A DNA stretch of 64,000 nucleotides from DASRDR01 sp963812945 [NCBI: uncultured Candidatus Rokubacteria bacterium]. Lineage in GTDB: Bacteria; Methylomirabilota; Methylomirabilia; Rokubacteriales. A model generated the notes under the pieces. The model saw only the letters and a program-made list of their open reading frames with translations, was not told where the DNA came from and did no database searches. Shown here in pieces: positions 1 to 8,586 of the stretch. The number at the start of each line of letters is the position of its first letter. Positions within the stretch are counted from its first letter, which is position 1. The position numbers and the translations under genes are program-made. The stretch is from assembly GCA_963812945.1 (NCBI GenBank), contig CAWEXD010000008.1:3410001-3474000 (forward strand), written 5' to 3'.

Positions 1-578
1 ACGTCCAGCAGATGCGCGATCGCTCCGCTGCCGGGCACCCCCCAGACGCCGAACCGCCGCCGGGCCGGTCCGCGAGCCGCCTGGGCAAGGCAGAGGTCCA
101 CCGCGCGGTCCCACACGTACGCGAGGTTCCAGCCGACGGGCGTGCCGGTAGTGCTGCGGCTCCCGCCGGAGTGGACCGGCAGATCACAGCCCGCGAGCGG
201 GTTCCGCAGCTTCATGGGGTCGGCCTCGACCGTCGTGCCGCCGCGCCGGACCGGCTGCCGCCCCTTGAATTCCTCCACCGTGAGGTACACGCCCTCGGCC
301 AGTAGAGCCTGGAGCGCCTCCTCGACGCCGTCCCGGCGGACCAGACGCTCGAGGTCCCCGTACTCGCAGCCGGCGTGACGCAGGAGCCGCACGTACGGGC
401 TCTCTCTGCGCGCGTAGATTGCCTGCCGAACGAGGCCGAGGAAGGCCGCGTCGCGCGAGGCGAGCCGCCGCGCCAGCTCCCGTCTCGCCTCGTCGACCCC
501 GACCGGCCGGCGCAGGTAGCGGGGCAGCCGCGCGAGGAGTCGCGCCGCCGAGCGAAGGTCCGTCAGGACGTCCGGCAT
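1..578 (-). CDS. PaaK/LuxE-like adenylating protein, N-terminal part (runs off the window)
   Basis: An open frame starts at an ATG at 578 and reads without a stop to base 1, giving about 192 residues of a longer protein. Near residue 137 it has a Ser/Gly/Thr-rich stretch (HSGGSRSTTGTP) resembling the phosphate-binding loop of AMP-forming acyl-CoA or acyl-protein synthetases of the PaaK/LuxE type. The preceding segment (YARRESPYVRLLRHAG...YGDLERLV) looks like the N-terminal domain of such enzymes. The frame is supported by protein-like composition and the absence of stops; the substrate is unknown. The catalytic C-terminus lies outside the window. It is transcribed in the same direction as the cyclase gene upstream but separated from it by 89 bases, so operon membership is unclear. 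Confidence 0.6.
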   Translation of the reverse strand, partial: MPDVLTDLRSAARLLARLPRYLRRPVGVDEARRELARRLASRDAAFLGLVRQAIYARRESPYVRLLRHAGCEYGDLERLVRRDGVEEALQALLAEGVYLTVEEFKGRQPVRRGGTTVEADPMKLRNPLAGCDLPVHSGGSRSTTGTPVGWNLAYVWDRAVDLCLAQAARGPARRRFGVWGVPGSGAIAHLLD

Positions 579-667
579 GCGCAGGGGTCGGCTCTCAGTC
601 CGCGTCGATCAGGGGCCCGCCCTCCACCCATCTTGGGGGGCGCCCGGCCCCTGCGGGCCCGCGAGCC

Positions 668-3600
668 CTATTGGGAGTTTCCCGAAAGGCTGTAGAGCTC
701 CCGGATGAGGGGCGCGCGCTCGAGTCCGGCCCGCAGGTTGGGGTGCTGCAGTCGGGCCTTCATGGCCTCGACGATCGCCGCGCCGGCGCCGAACGCCTGC
801 CGGGCGAAGTCGGCCTCCTTCCGGGCCGCGTGGAGGCGGCCGAGCGCCGCGTGACTCCGCCAGAGCTGGGGCGGGTTACCGATGGCCTGCGCCATGGCCA
901 CCGATCTCCGGAGCTCGTGCTCCGCCTCCGCCCACTGGCGGCGGGCGAGCGCGATCTCGCCCTGGAGCCGCCAGATGCGGACGAGGTACTTGCGCGCGTT
1001 GGTACGCGTCGCGATGTCCAGGCTCTCGCGGGCGTACTCGCCGGCCCGGGCCGCATCCCCTCGCGCGAGGGCCAGCTCGGCCTGGCTGATCCGGAGGTGC
1101 ATGGCGTATCGCCACTTCATCCAGGGGTACGTGGCCGGGTCCTCGACGATGCGTCGCGCCTGCTCCAGGAACTCCCCGGCCAGCGTGAGGTCGCCCTTGT
1201 CCAGGAAGACGTCAGCCCGGTTGACCTCGCAGTAGGCCGTGATCTCCACCCCGACCGCATGCGGCCACTTGCGGGCCCGCTCGGCGGCCGCGTTGAACAT
1301 CTCGATGGCGCGGTCGTAGTCGCCGCATTCGCTCAAAAGCCACGCCAGCGAGTTCTGGCAGCGTGGGATGGAGTTGACGTCACCGACCCGCTCGCCCAGG
1401 GCGAGACTCTCCTCGAACGCCGCCTGGCCCGCCTCGTAGTCGCCCTTGCCGGTGAGGACGACGCCCTGGGTCCAAAGGCCCCGGATGAGCGGGGCCAGCA
1501 AGCCGTGCTCGCGGGCGATCCGGAGCGCCTCGGCCGCGACGTCGGCCGCCTGGCCCCATTCCCCCTGCCAGCTGTGGAGGAACGAGGTGAGCTGAAGCGC
1601 GATTGAGAGGTTCGTCGTGTCGCCGGCGGCGGCCGCGTTCTCGACCGCCAGGGGCAGCGTCTCCTGCGCCTGCGGAAACCGCCCCGCCAGCGCGTGAATG
1701 TATCCGGTGGTCAGGTAGCCGCTGCCGAGTGGCGCCGCGGCGCCTGCCGCCCGGGCGGCCGCAACGGCCTGGCCCGCGTAGTCCAGCGCGCCGTCGAGGT
1801 CCTGGGCCCACAGCGTGGCAAAGCCGATCGAGGCCAGGGCGCTCGCCTCGGCCACCTTATCACCCGCCTCCCGGGCCAGCGCCAGGACCCGCTGCCCTTC
1901 CGCCTGGGCGTGGGCGAACTCGCCCAGGACGAAGTGCTGGGCGGCCTTCGCGCGATGCATCGCCAGGCGGCGCTCGACGGGAACTTCGGCGCCCAGGTGC
2001 GCCGCCGCCTCCAGCGCTTGGCCGTACAGCGAGACCGCCTCGCGAACGGCAAAGGCGCGTGTCGCCTTCTCCGCGGCCTTGGCGAGATACTCCATGGCCC
2101 GGCTCCACTCCTCGGCCCGTGAGAAGTGGTGGGCGAGCACCTCGTAGTGGTCGGACAGGCGGTCGACGTACAGCTCCTCGATGGCGTGGCCGATGAGCCG
2201 GTGCAGCTCCCGGCGGCGTTGCATCAGGAGCGAGTTGTACGCGACCTCGTGCGTGAGCGCGTGGTTGAACATGTACGCCAGCTCGGGAAACAAGGCCTTC
2301 TCGTAGATCAGCTCGAGCGCCTTCAGCTCCTGCAGGAAGTCCTCGGTGCGCTCACGGATCTCGGCGATGCGGTCGAGCAGGCGGCGAGTGAACTCGCGGC
2401 CGATGACGGACGCCAGCTGGAGCGTCTTCTTCGGCGCCTCTTCCAGCCGGTCGATCCGGGCCATGATCACGTCCTGGATCGTGTCGGGAATGACCACCTG
2501 GTCGAGCCGACGAGTCAGTACCCAGTCGTCGCCTGTCCGGCGAAGCATTCCCACCTCCTGGAGGGACTTGATGACCTCCTCCATGAAGAAGGGATTGCCC
2601 TCGGCCTTGCCGAGGATGAGCGGGGGCAAGCCCTCGGGGAGGCGGCTCGTCGCCAGAACGCCCCTGGCCATCTCGGCGCTGGCCTCGGGCGGCAGCGCGC
2701 TGAGCGCGATGCGCGTATGGTACGTGCGGTCGCCGAGGGTGTGCTGGTATCCCGGCCGGTGGGTGAGGATCAGGAGGATCCGGTGGCCGGGGACGCTGTC
2801 GGCGGTGAAGGGCAAGCTCCCCTCGCTGGCCTGATCCATCCAGTGGAGATCCTCGTAGACCATGACCTGCGGCCGGAGCTCGGAGGCGCGAACGAGCAGC
2901 CGGCGGAGCGCGTCGAAGATCTCGGCGCGACGCCGGCGGGGGTCGAGCGCGGCGACCGTCGCGTCCCCGGGGTCGATCCCCAGCAGGGACCGCAGGTACG
3001 GGACCAGTGGGCGGAGGTCCTCGCCGAGCGACAGGACGCTCCGCTCCACCTTCCGGGCGATCACTTCCTCGCTGTCGACTTCCTCGACCCGGAAGGTGCG
3101 CTTGAGCAGGTCGATGACAGGGTGGAAGGCGATGGAGCGGCCGAAGGACACGCAGTGGCCTTCCATCCAGGTGACCTCGTCACCCAGGCGCTGGCGGAAC
3201 TCGTGGAGGAGCCGTGACTTGCCGATCCCGGCCTCGCCCACCAGGAACACAACCTGCCCCGCGCCGGCCTTGGCCTGGTCGAAGAGCTCGGTCAGCGTCC
3301 GCAGCTCCCGCTCCCGGCCGACGTAGGGTGTCAGCCCGCGCTCGGCCGTCACCTCCAGGCGGGTCCGGGCCTGGCGCGCCGACAGCACCTCCCAGACGCC
3401 GACCGGCTCGGCTTTGCCCTTGAGGGCCCGCTCCCCCAGGAAGCGGGTGTGAAAGTAATCCTCGACGAGGCGGTGCGTGGCCTCCGAGACGATGATCTGA
3501 CCGCGATCGGCGACCTGCTGCAGGCGAGCCGCCACGTTGGTGGTGTCACCGACCGCCGTGTAGTCCATGCGGAGGTCGCTGCCGATCGAGCCCACGACCA

Positions 3601-4192
3601 CCAGGCCGCTGTTCAGACCCTGGCGGACCTGGAAGGTCGTGGCGCGCGTGCGCTGCAGGCCTTCCTGGTAGTCCTCGAGGGCTCGGCGGATGCCGAGGGC
3701 GGCGTGCACCGCGCGCTGGGCGTGGTCCTCGTGGGCGATGGGGGCGCCGAAGAGCGCCATGATCCCGTCACCCAGGAACTGGTTGACGGTGCCCTCATAG
3801 CGGTGGACCTCGTCCAGCATCAGCTCGAGCGCGCGGCTCATGAGCCGATGGACATCCTCGGGATCGAGACCCTCGGAGAGCGACGTGAACCCCGACACAT
3901 CGACGAACAGGACCGTGACCTGCTTTCGCTCGCCTTCCAGCGCGCTCCGCGACGTGAGGATCTTGTCGGCCAGGTGCTTGGGCGTGTAGGCCCGGGGGGA
4001 CGCGAACTCGGGAGCCGCCTCTGCGCGCCCCAGCTGGACGCCGCAGCCGTGGCAGAACTTGTTCGCCGGCGGGTTCGCCGCCTGACAGGCCGGGCACAGC
4101 GTCTCGAGGCGGGTCCCGCACTCCCCGCAGAACTTCACCCCGGTCGGGTTGGCGTGGCGGCATCGCGGGCACGGGAACCGATCTTCCGGCAT
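668..4192 (-). CDS. class III nucleotide cyclase - AAA ATPase - TPR signalling protein
   Basis: A 1174-residue multidomain protein. Residues about 1-50 form a double zinc ribbon with four CxxC pairs. Residues about 85-270 are a class III adenylate/guanylate cyclase catalytic domain (LFVDVSGFTSLSE with the metal Asp, and GDGIMALFGAP). A STAND/AAA-type ATPase follows, with Walker A GEAGIGKS near residue 320 and a PQVMVYEDLHW Walker B-like strand. The rest, from about residue 700, is alpha-helical TPR repeats. This architecture is common in soil bacteria and usually annotated as adenylate cyclase; the ligand sensed by the TPR/ATPase part is not known. Cytoplasmic, with no membrane segment. It has its own promoter 40 bases upstream and no tight neighbour, so it is probably monocistronic. 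Confidence 0.9.
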   Translation of the reverse strand: MPEDRFPCPRCRHANPTGVKFCGECGTRLETLCPACQAANPPANKFCHGCGVQLGRAEAAPEFASPRAYTPKHLADKILTSRSALEGERKQVTVLFVDVSGFTSLSEGLDPEDVHRLMSRALELMLDEVHRYEGTVNQFLGDGIMALFGAPIAHEDHAQRAVHAALGIRRALEDYQEGLQRTRATTFQVRQGLNSGLVVVGSIGSDLRMDYTAVGDTTNVAARLQQVADRGQIIVSEATHRLVEDYFHTRFLGERALKGKAEPVGVWEVLSARQARTRLEVTAERGLTPYVGRERELRTLTELFDQAKAGAGQVVFLVGEAGIGKSRLLHEFRQRLGDEVTWMEGHCVSFGRSIAFHPVIDLLKRTFRVEEVDSEEVIARKVERSVLSLGEDLRPLVPYLRSLLGIDPGDATVAALDPRRRRAEIFDALRRLLVRASELRPQVMVYEDLHWMDQASEGSLPFTADSVPGHRILLILTHRPGYQHTLGDRTYHTRIALSALPPEASAEMARGVLATSRLPEGLPPLILGKAEGNPFFMEEVIKSLQEVGMLRRTGDDWVLTRRLDQVVIPDTIQDVIMARIDRLEEAPKKTLQLASVIGREFTRRLLDRIAEIRERTEDFLQELKALELIYEKALFPELAYMFNHALTHEVAYNSLLMQRRRELHRLIGHAIEELYVDRLSDHYEVLAHHFSRAEEWSRAMEYLAKAAEKATRAFAVREAVSLYGQALEAAAHLGAEVPVERRLAMHRAKAAQHFVLGEFAHAQAEGQRVLALAREAGDKVAEASALASIGFATLWAQDLDGALDYAGQAVAAARAAGAAAPLGSGYLTTGYIHALAGRFPQAQETLPLAVENAAAAGDTTNLSIALQLTSFLHSWQGEWGQAADVAAEALRIAREHGLLAPLIRGLWTQGVVLTGKGDYEAGQAAFEESLALGERVGDVNSIPRCQNSLAWLLSECGDYDRAIEMFNAAAERARKWPHAVGVEITAYCEVNRADVFLDKGDLTLAGEFLEQARRIVEDPATYPWMKWRYAMHLRISQAELALARGDAARAGEYARESLDIATRTNARKYLVRIWRLQGEIALARRQWAEAEHELRRSVAMAQAIGNPPQLWRSHAALGRLHAARKEADFARQAFGAGAAIVEAMKARLQHPNLRAGLERAPLIRELYSLSGNSQ

Positions 4193-4231
4193 GTGTTGTC
4201 TCTCGTGACGCGGATCGTTCCGGATGGCGGG

Positions 4232-4260
4232 ACTCTACAATGCCCCCCGCATCGCGTCAA
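4232..4260 (-). promoter_or_regulatory. sigma70-like promoter of the cyclase-ATPase-TPR gene
   Basis: On the minus strand TTGACG (4255-4260) and TAGAGT (4232-4237) are separated by exactly 17 bases. The -10 box lies 40 bases before the ATG at 4192. It matches the consensus well in an otherwise GC-rich intergenic stretch. Confidence 0.6.
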
Positions 4261-4324
4261 CGAAGCACCACGACGGATCGCGGAGAGGCGCGGCGGGCTC
4301 CGGCAGCCCGAGCCGCGCCGTCGA

Positions 4325-5683
4325 TCAGGCCGTCGGGGATGAGGCGCGATCGTCGAGGCGCACGACGCGGCGGGCCTTCAGCTCGTAGCGCGGGAGGGTC
4401 CGGGCGGGCACGGCGGCCACCTCGACGCGGATCCCGAGGTCGCGGCGGACCGCCTCGGCGACCCGGTCGACCGTGCCTCGCACGCTCTCGGCCGGCTCCG
4501 CGCTCCCGTCGATCTCCAGCACGAGCCGCACCTCGTCGAGCGCTCCGCGGCGAAACACCTCGATCTGGAACTCGTCCACGACGGCGAAGCGGCGCACGAT
4601 CCCCTCGAGCGCGGACGGGAACACGTTGACGCCGCGCACGACCAGCATGTCGTCGACCCGGCCGAGGATGCCACCCTCGAGACGCGCGAACGTGCGGCCG
4701 CAGGCGCAGACGCCGGTGGCCAGCCGTACTCTGTCTCCCGAACGGTACCGGAGGACGGGCGCGCCCCACCGGCCGAGGTTCGTGAGCGTCAGCTCGCCGA
4801 CCTCGCCGGGCGCGACGGGCCGGCCGCTCTCGGGCTCCAGCACCTCGACGACGAACTCCAGCTCGTTGACGTGGAGGCCCGCCTGCGCCGCGCACTCGAA
4901 CCCGTAGGCGCCCACTTCGGTCATCCCCGCGTGGTCGTACGTCCGCGCCCCCCAGAGCGACTGGAGGCGCTGTCGCATGGCCGGGATGCCGGCCCCCGGC
5001 TCCCCCGCGTGGACCGTCGTCCGGACACCGAGGGCCGCCGGGTCGATACCTTGGCCCCGGGCGACCTCGGCGAGGTGGAGCGCGTACGACGGCGTGCAGA
5101 CGAGGGCGGTGGCCCCGAGCTCCTGGATCGCGTGGAGCCGGGTCGCCGAGTCCTGACCGCCGCCTGGAATCGCCATCGCCCCGATCGTCCGCGCCCCCTC
5201 CAGCCCCGCCCAGAAACCGACGAAGAGCCCGAAGGAGAACGGAAAGAAGAGCCGGTCGCCGGGCCCGAGCCCCGCCGCCCGGAACACGAAGGCCCAGCAG
5301 CGGGCCCACCAAATCCACGACGCCTCGGTCTCGAGCCACCGGATCGGCCGCCCCGTCGTGCCCGAGGTCTGGAAGACGCGCACGTAGCGCTCGAGCGGGT
5401 ACGTCAGGTTGGTCCCGAACGGCGGGCGGGCGCCCTGGTCCTGGACCAGGTCCGCCTTGGTCAACCTCGGGAGGCGGGCGAAGTCCGGCCACGAGGCCAG
5501 GTCGCGCGGGTCCCGTAGGCCAGCCGACTGGAGACGCGCCCGCCAGAATGCATTCGAGCTCCAGACGTCACCCAGCCCCGCCGCGAGCCGCTGCCACTGC
5601 CAGTCCCGGAGGGCCTCGGGCGGTGCCGTCTCGCGCGCGCGGTCGAGAAACGGGACGTCGGCCTCCGCATCCGGGCGCATCAT
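4325..5683 (-). CDS. PaaK-family aryl-CoA ligase (phenylacetate/benzoate-CoA ligase-like)
   Basis: A 452-residue AMP-forming CoA ligase of the phenylacetate-CoA ligase branch. The ATP-binding loop QTSGTTGRP is at residues 106-113. HAGEPGAGIP and YDHAGMTEVGAYGFEC match the adenylate-binding motifs, and the C-terminal lid domain is complete. It would activate an aromatic acid with ATP and CoA. Its place at the end of a Box-type operon suggests benzoate or hydroxybenzoate as substrate, but phenylacetate cannot be excluded from sequence. The chosen ATG at 5683 is preceded by a GAGGGG ribosome site 7 bases away; a longer frame to 5719 would abut the preceding gene. Last gene of the minus-strand aromatic operon. 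Confidence 0.85.
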   Translation of the reverse strand: MMRPDAEADVPFLDRARETAPPEALRDWQWQRLAAGLGDVWSSNAFWRARLQSAGLRDPRDLASWPDFARLPRLTKADLVQDQGARPPFGTNLTYPLERYVRVFQTSGTTGRPIRWLETEASWIWWARCWAFVFRAAGLGPGDRLFFPFSFGLFVGFWAGLEGARTIGAMAIPGGGQDSATRLHAIQELGATALVCTPSYALHLAEVARGQGIDPAALGVRTTVHAGEPGAGIPAMRQRLQSLWGARTYDHAGMTEVGAYGFECAAQAGLHVNELEFVVEVLEPESGRPVAPGEVGELTLTNLGRWGAPVLRYRSGDRVRLATGVCACGRTFARLEGGILGRVDDMLVVRGVNVFPSALEGIVRRFAVVDEFQIEVFRRGALDEVRLVLEIDGSAEPAESVRGTVDRVAEAVRRDLGIRVEVAAVPARTLPRYELKARRVVRLDDRASSPTA

Positions 5684-5719
5684 GCGGCGACCCCTCGGGG
5701 GACGCTCCTCACGGCCCAC

Positions 5720-6619
5720 CTACGGTAAGGACAGCGCGCCCGTCAGCACGATGACCGCCTGGCCGCCCACGCGGACCCGCGTGGCACGACCGGAGACGCC
5801 GTGCACCTCGACGGTCAGCCGTCCGGGTCGGCCGTGGAAGTCGCCCTGCTCGGCCCGGAACCGGGCCATCCCGCTGTCGGCCGGGAGGATACCCGTCTCC
5901 CACAGCCACACGCCGATCGCGGCGTGCGAGGACCCGGTCGCGGGGTCCTCCGGGATCCCGAGGTGCGGAATGAAGTTGCGGCTGTGCGTGAGCGCGCCCG
6001 GCTCCCGTGTCGCGCGCGCCGTGAGGACAACCGCCCGGACCCCGCGCTCCCGCGCGAGCCGCCCGACGGCCGCCAGGTCGGGTACCAGCGCCCGGAGGGC
6101 TTCGAGCCCGGCGACCGGGATCAGGAGGTCCTGCTCCGACGTGCGGGCGGGCGGCGCCCACCCCGCGACGTCCCCCGCGGGCAGCCCGAGCGCTTCCAGG
6201 AACGGCGCGAGATCGCCCCGCTCCGGCGCCCAGCGCGGACAGTCCGGCTCGAACCAGGCGATCCGCGACGCTCCGGATCCCTCGAGGCTGATCATGAGGC
6301 GGTGACGCGGGCTCTGGAAGGCGAGCCGGCCGTCGGCCGCCGCGCCGCGCGCCGCCAGGACGTGGGCCGCCGCCACCGTGCCGTGACCGCAGAGGGTCAG
6401 CTCGTCTCCGGCCGGCGAGAACCAGCGCAGCCCGCGATCCTCGCCGGCCGGGGCCGGCCGGACGAACGCGGTCGCCGGTCGCGCCATCTCCCTGGCGACC
6501 GCCCGCATCGCGGCATCGTCGAGCCCCGTCGCGTCGGGCACCACGGCCGCGGGGTTGCCCGCGAAGGGAGTGGACGTGAAGGCGTCGACGAGGACGACCT
6601 CGATCGACTGAGGGCTCAC
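5720..6619 (-). CDS. PhzF-family isomerase-like protein lacking the catalytic glutamate
   Basis: A 299-residue PhzF/diaminopimelate-epimerase-fold protein. The start is a GTG that overlaps the stop of the regulator gene upstream (GTGA), so translation is probably coupled. Family motifs present are the NPAAVV strand, LCGHGTVAAAH and EDPATGSSHAAIGV, the last providing the conserved Asp and Ser. The usual catalytic Glu of the SETxF motif is replaced: the sequence reads RPATAF with Ala at residue 49. Isomerase activity is therefore doubtful and a binding or altered role is possible. Its presence inside a benzoyl-CoA operon is unexplained. Confidence 0.85.
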   Translation of the reverse strand: MSPQSIEVVLVDAFTSTPFAGNPAAVVPDATGLDDAAMRAVAREMARPATAFVRPAPAGEDRGLRWFSPAGDELTLCGHGTVAAAHVLAARGAAADGRLAFQSPRHRLMISLEGSGASRIAWFEPDCPRWAPERGDLAPFLEALGLPAGDVAGWAPPARTSEQDLLIPVAGLEALRALVPDLAAVGRLARERGVRAVVLTARATREPGALTHSRNFIPHLGIPEDPATGSSHAAIGVWLWETGILPADSGMARFRAEQGDFHGRPGRLTVEVHGVSGRATRVRVGGQAVIVLTGALSLP

Positions 6620-7170
6620 GCGTCCTTGCCCGTGATCACCCAGAGGGTCCGCGCCCGGCCCGACCCCACGTTCTCCCACGTGTGCGGGACGCCGCCGTCC
6701 AGATGCGCCGAGTCGCCTGCACCGAGGAGGTGGCGCTCGCCGTTGTACTGGAGCGCGACCTTCCCCTCGAGGACGTACATGAGCTTCATCTGCCCCGGCT
6801 CGATCAGGACCCGCTCCGGCGGCACGCTCGCCCCCCGCCGGCCGAGCGTCGAGACCACGGCGCGCACCTTGCCGCGGAAGAGGCCGGCCGCGAGGACCTC
6901 CCAGCGCTCGGTCGAGCCGTCGAAGCTGACGACGGCGTAGTCCTTACGGCGACCGAGGTGCAGCTGGCCGTTCGGAGCCTGGGCGAAAAATGCGCCGACG
7001 GGCACGCCGAGCGCGCCCGCCAGCCGTCCCAGCGTGTGAAGCGACGGCGAGAGCTTGTCGGACTCGATCTGGGAGACCAGGCTCGGCGTGAGTCCGGCGG
7101 TCTCCGCCAGCTTCTTCTGCCGGAGGCCGCGCTCCGTCCTGAGCTCCCGGATGCGCGCGCCCAGGGACAC
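6616..7170 (-). CDS. XRE-family transcriptional regulator with C-terminal cupin domain
   Basis: A 184-residue regulator. Residues about 5-60 form an XRE/Cro helix-turn-helix (GLRQKKLAETAGLTPSLVSQ). Residues about 110-180 form a cupin_2 beta-barrel (LEGKVALQYNG...GDSAHLDGGVPHTWEN) likely to sense a small ligand. The GTG start lies 3 bases after the BoxB stop, and the end overlaps the PhzF-like gene. As the only regulator in the operon it is the natural candidate to bind the inverted repeat over the operon promoter at 15083-15117. It lacks the shikimate-kinase-like domain of the classical BoxR/BzdR regulators, so it is a different regulator type for a box cluster. Confidence 0.88.
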   Translation of the reverse strand: MSLGARIRELRTERGLRQKKLAETAGLTPSLVSQIESDKLSPSLHTLGRLAGALGVPVGAFFAQAPNGQLHLGRRKDYAVVSFDGSTERWEVLAAGLFRGKVRAVVSTLGRRGASVPPERVLIEPGQMKLMYVLEGKVALQYNGERHLLGAGDSAHLDGGVPHTWENVGSGRARTLWVITGKDA

Positions 7171-7173
7171 GGG

Positions 7174-8586
7174 TCAGCCCCGGACGTACTCGAAGTCGAC
7201 CGGGTTCCCGTTGATGCCGCGCGCGGGCGGCGCGATCCAGCTGGCGAATTTCCCGCGCTCGACGACCGGCACCATCAAGCTCTGCACGAAGGCCTGGTCG
7301 GTCGCCGTCGGCAGCCAGTCCCCGTGGCGCGCGTCCCACTCCGCCTGGCCCATCACCCGCCCGTCGGGAGACACTCGCGTCTCCGCGAACGCGCCGATCG
7401 CCCGGTGAAAGCCCCGATGGGGCAGACGGAGCTCGAAGTCGATCCCGTGCTTCCGGATGATCTGGTTCCAACGGTCGACCCCGCGCTGGCAGTCCTGGAC
7501 GTAGTCGTCCCGGAGTCGCTCGTTGAGCGACGTCAGCGCCGGCTCCTCCCGCGTCACGATGCGCTCGCCGTCGACCTGGGTCACCGGGTACGTCGCGCCC
7601 GCGAGCACGTGATCGTCCGTCTTCTTCCCCTCCTCGAAGCGTCCCTTGAGCCCGGCGGTGTAGAAGTTGGCCGCGTTGGTCGAGATCTCCCCGCCGAACA
7701 GGTCGATCGACACGGAGAAGTGGAAGTTCAAGTAGCGCTGGATCGTCGGGAGGTCGATGGCGCCGTGCTTCCGGACGTCGTCGGTGCGGTGGTCCCGCAT
7801 GACCTCGCAGGTCCGCTGGACGACCCGGCCGAGCCCGGTCTCGCCGACGAACATGTGGTGCGCTTCCTCGGTGAGCATGAAGCGGCACGTGCGGGACAAG
7901 GGATCGAAGCCGCTCTCGGCCAGGCTCGCCAGCTGGTACTTGCCGTCCCGGTCGGTGAAGAAGGTGAACATGAAGAATGACAGCCAGTCGGGCGTCTTCT
8001 CGTTGAACGCCCCGAGGATGCGCGGCTTGTCCCGGTCTCCCGAGTGGCGCTGGAGCAGGGCTTCCGCCTCTTCCCGGCCATCCCGTCCGAAGTGCGCGTG
8101 GAGGAGGTAGACCATCGCCCAGAGATGCCGGCCTTCCTCCACGTTGACCTGGAAGAGGTTGCGGAGGTCGTAGAGCGACGGGCACGTCCGCCCGAGCTGG
8201 CGCTGCTGCTCCACCGACGCCGGCTCGGTGTCCCCCTGGGTGACGATCAGCCGGCGGAGGGTGCCGCGGTGCTCTCCCGGCACGTCCTGCCACACCGGCT
8301 GACCACGGTTGGCGCCGAAGCCAACCGTCCGGCCCGGCTCGGGCTCGGCCAGGAAGATCCCCCAGCGGTACTCGGGCATCCGCACGTGGTCGAAGTGGGC
8401 CCAGCCCTGCGCGTCCACGCTGGTCGCGGTGCGGAGATAGACGTCGCGGGCCTGGAAGCCCTCGGGCCCCATGTCGTTCCACCACTGGAGGAACCGCGGC
8501 TGCCACTCCTCGAGCGCCCGCAGGAGGCGCCGGTCCTCGTGGAGGCGGACGTTGTTGGGGATGCGCTCCTGGTAGTCGATGGGCAT
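7174..8586 (-). CDS. boxB: benzoyl-CoA 2,3-epoxidase, oxygenase subunit BoxB
   Basis: A 470-residue diiron oxygenase that adds one oxygen atom from O2 to benzoyl-CoA to form the 2,3-epoxide in the aerobic hybrid pathway. All six expected iron ligands are visible: E121, E151, H154, D212, E241 and H244 (motifs VNVEEGRHLW and LTEEAHHMF). Length and motif order fit BoxB. Its ATG overlaps the boxC stop by one base (TGATG), indicating coupling. The reductase partner BoxA is not in the window, so electrons must come from a protein encoded elsewhere. Confidence 0.95.
   Translation of the reverse strand: MPIDYQERIPNNVRLHEDRRLLRALEEWQPRFLQWWNDMGPEGFQARDVYLRTATSVDAQGWAHFDHVRMPEYRWGIFLAEPEPGRTVGFGANRGQPVWQDVPGEHRGTLRRLIVTQGDTEPASVEQQRQLGRTCPSLYDLRNLFQVNVEEGRHLWAMVYLLHAHFGRDGREEAEALLQRHSGDRDKPRILGAFNEKTPDWLSFFMFTFFTDRDGKYQLASLAESGFDPLSRTCRFMLTEEAHHMFVGETGLGRVVQRTCEVMRDHRTDDVRKHGAIDLPTIQRYLNFHFSVSIDLFGGEISTNAANFYTAGLKGRFEEGKKTDDHVLAGATYPVTQVDGERIVTREEPALTSLNERLRDDYVQDCQRGVDRWNQIIRKHGIDFELRLPHRGFHRAIGAFAETRVSPDGRVMGQAEWDARHGDWLPTATDQAFVQSLMVPVVERGKFASWIAPPARGINGNPVDFEYVRG

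Noticed and set aside
606-620. Sequence TCAGGGGCCCGCC shared with 18605-18628 and 22308-22330
   Set aside because: Short, GC-rich and without matching flanks; probably chance similarity rather than a repeat family.
419-1606. Long plus-strand open frame opposite the cyclase-ATPase gene
   Set aside because: Arg/Gly/Ala/Pro-rich composition and no recognisable motif; it is the antisense shadow of a well-supported gene in very GC-rich DNA. The same applies to other long antisense frames, such as 48005-50140 opposite mpa.
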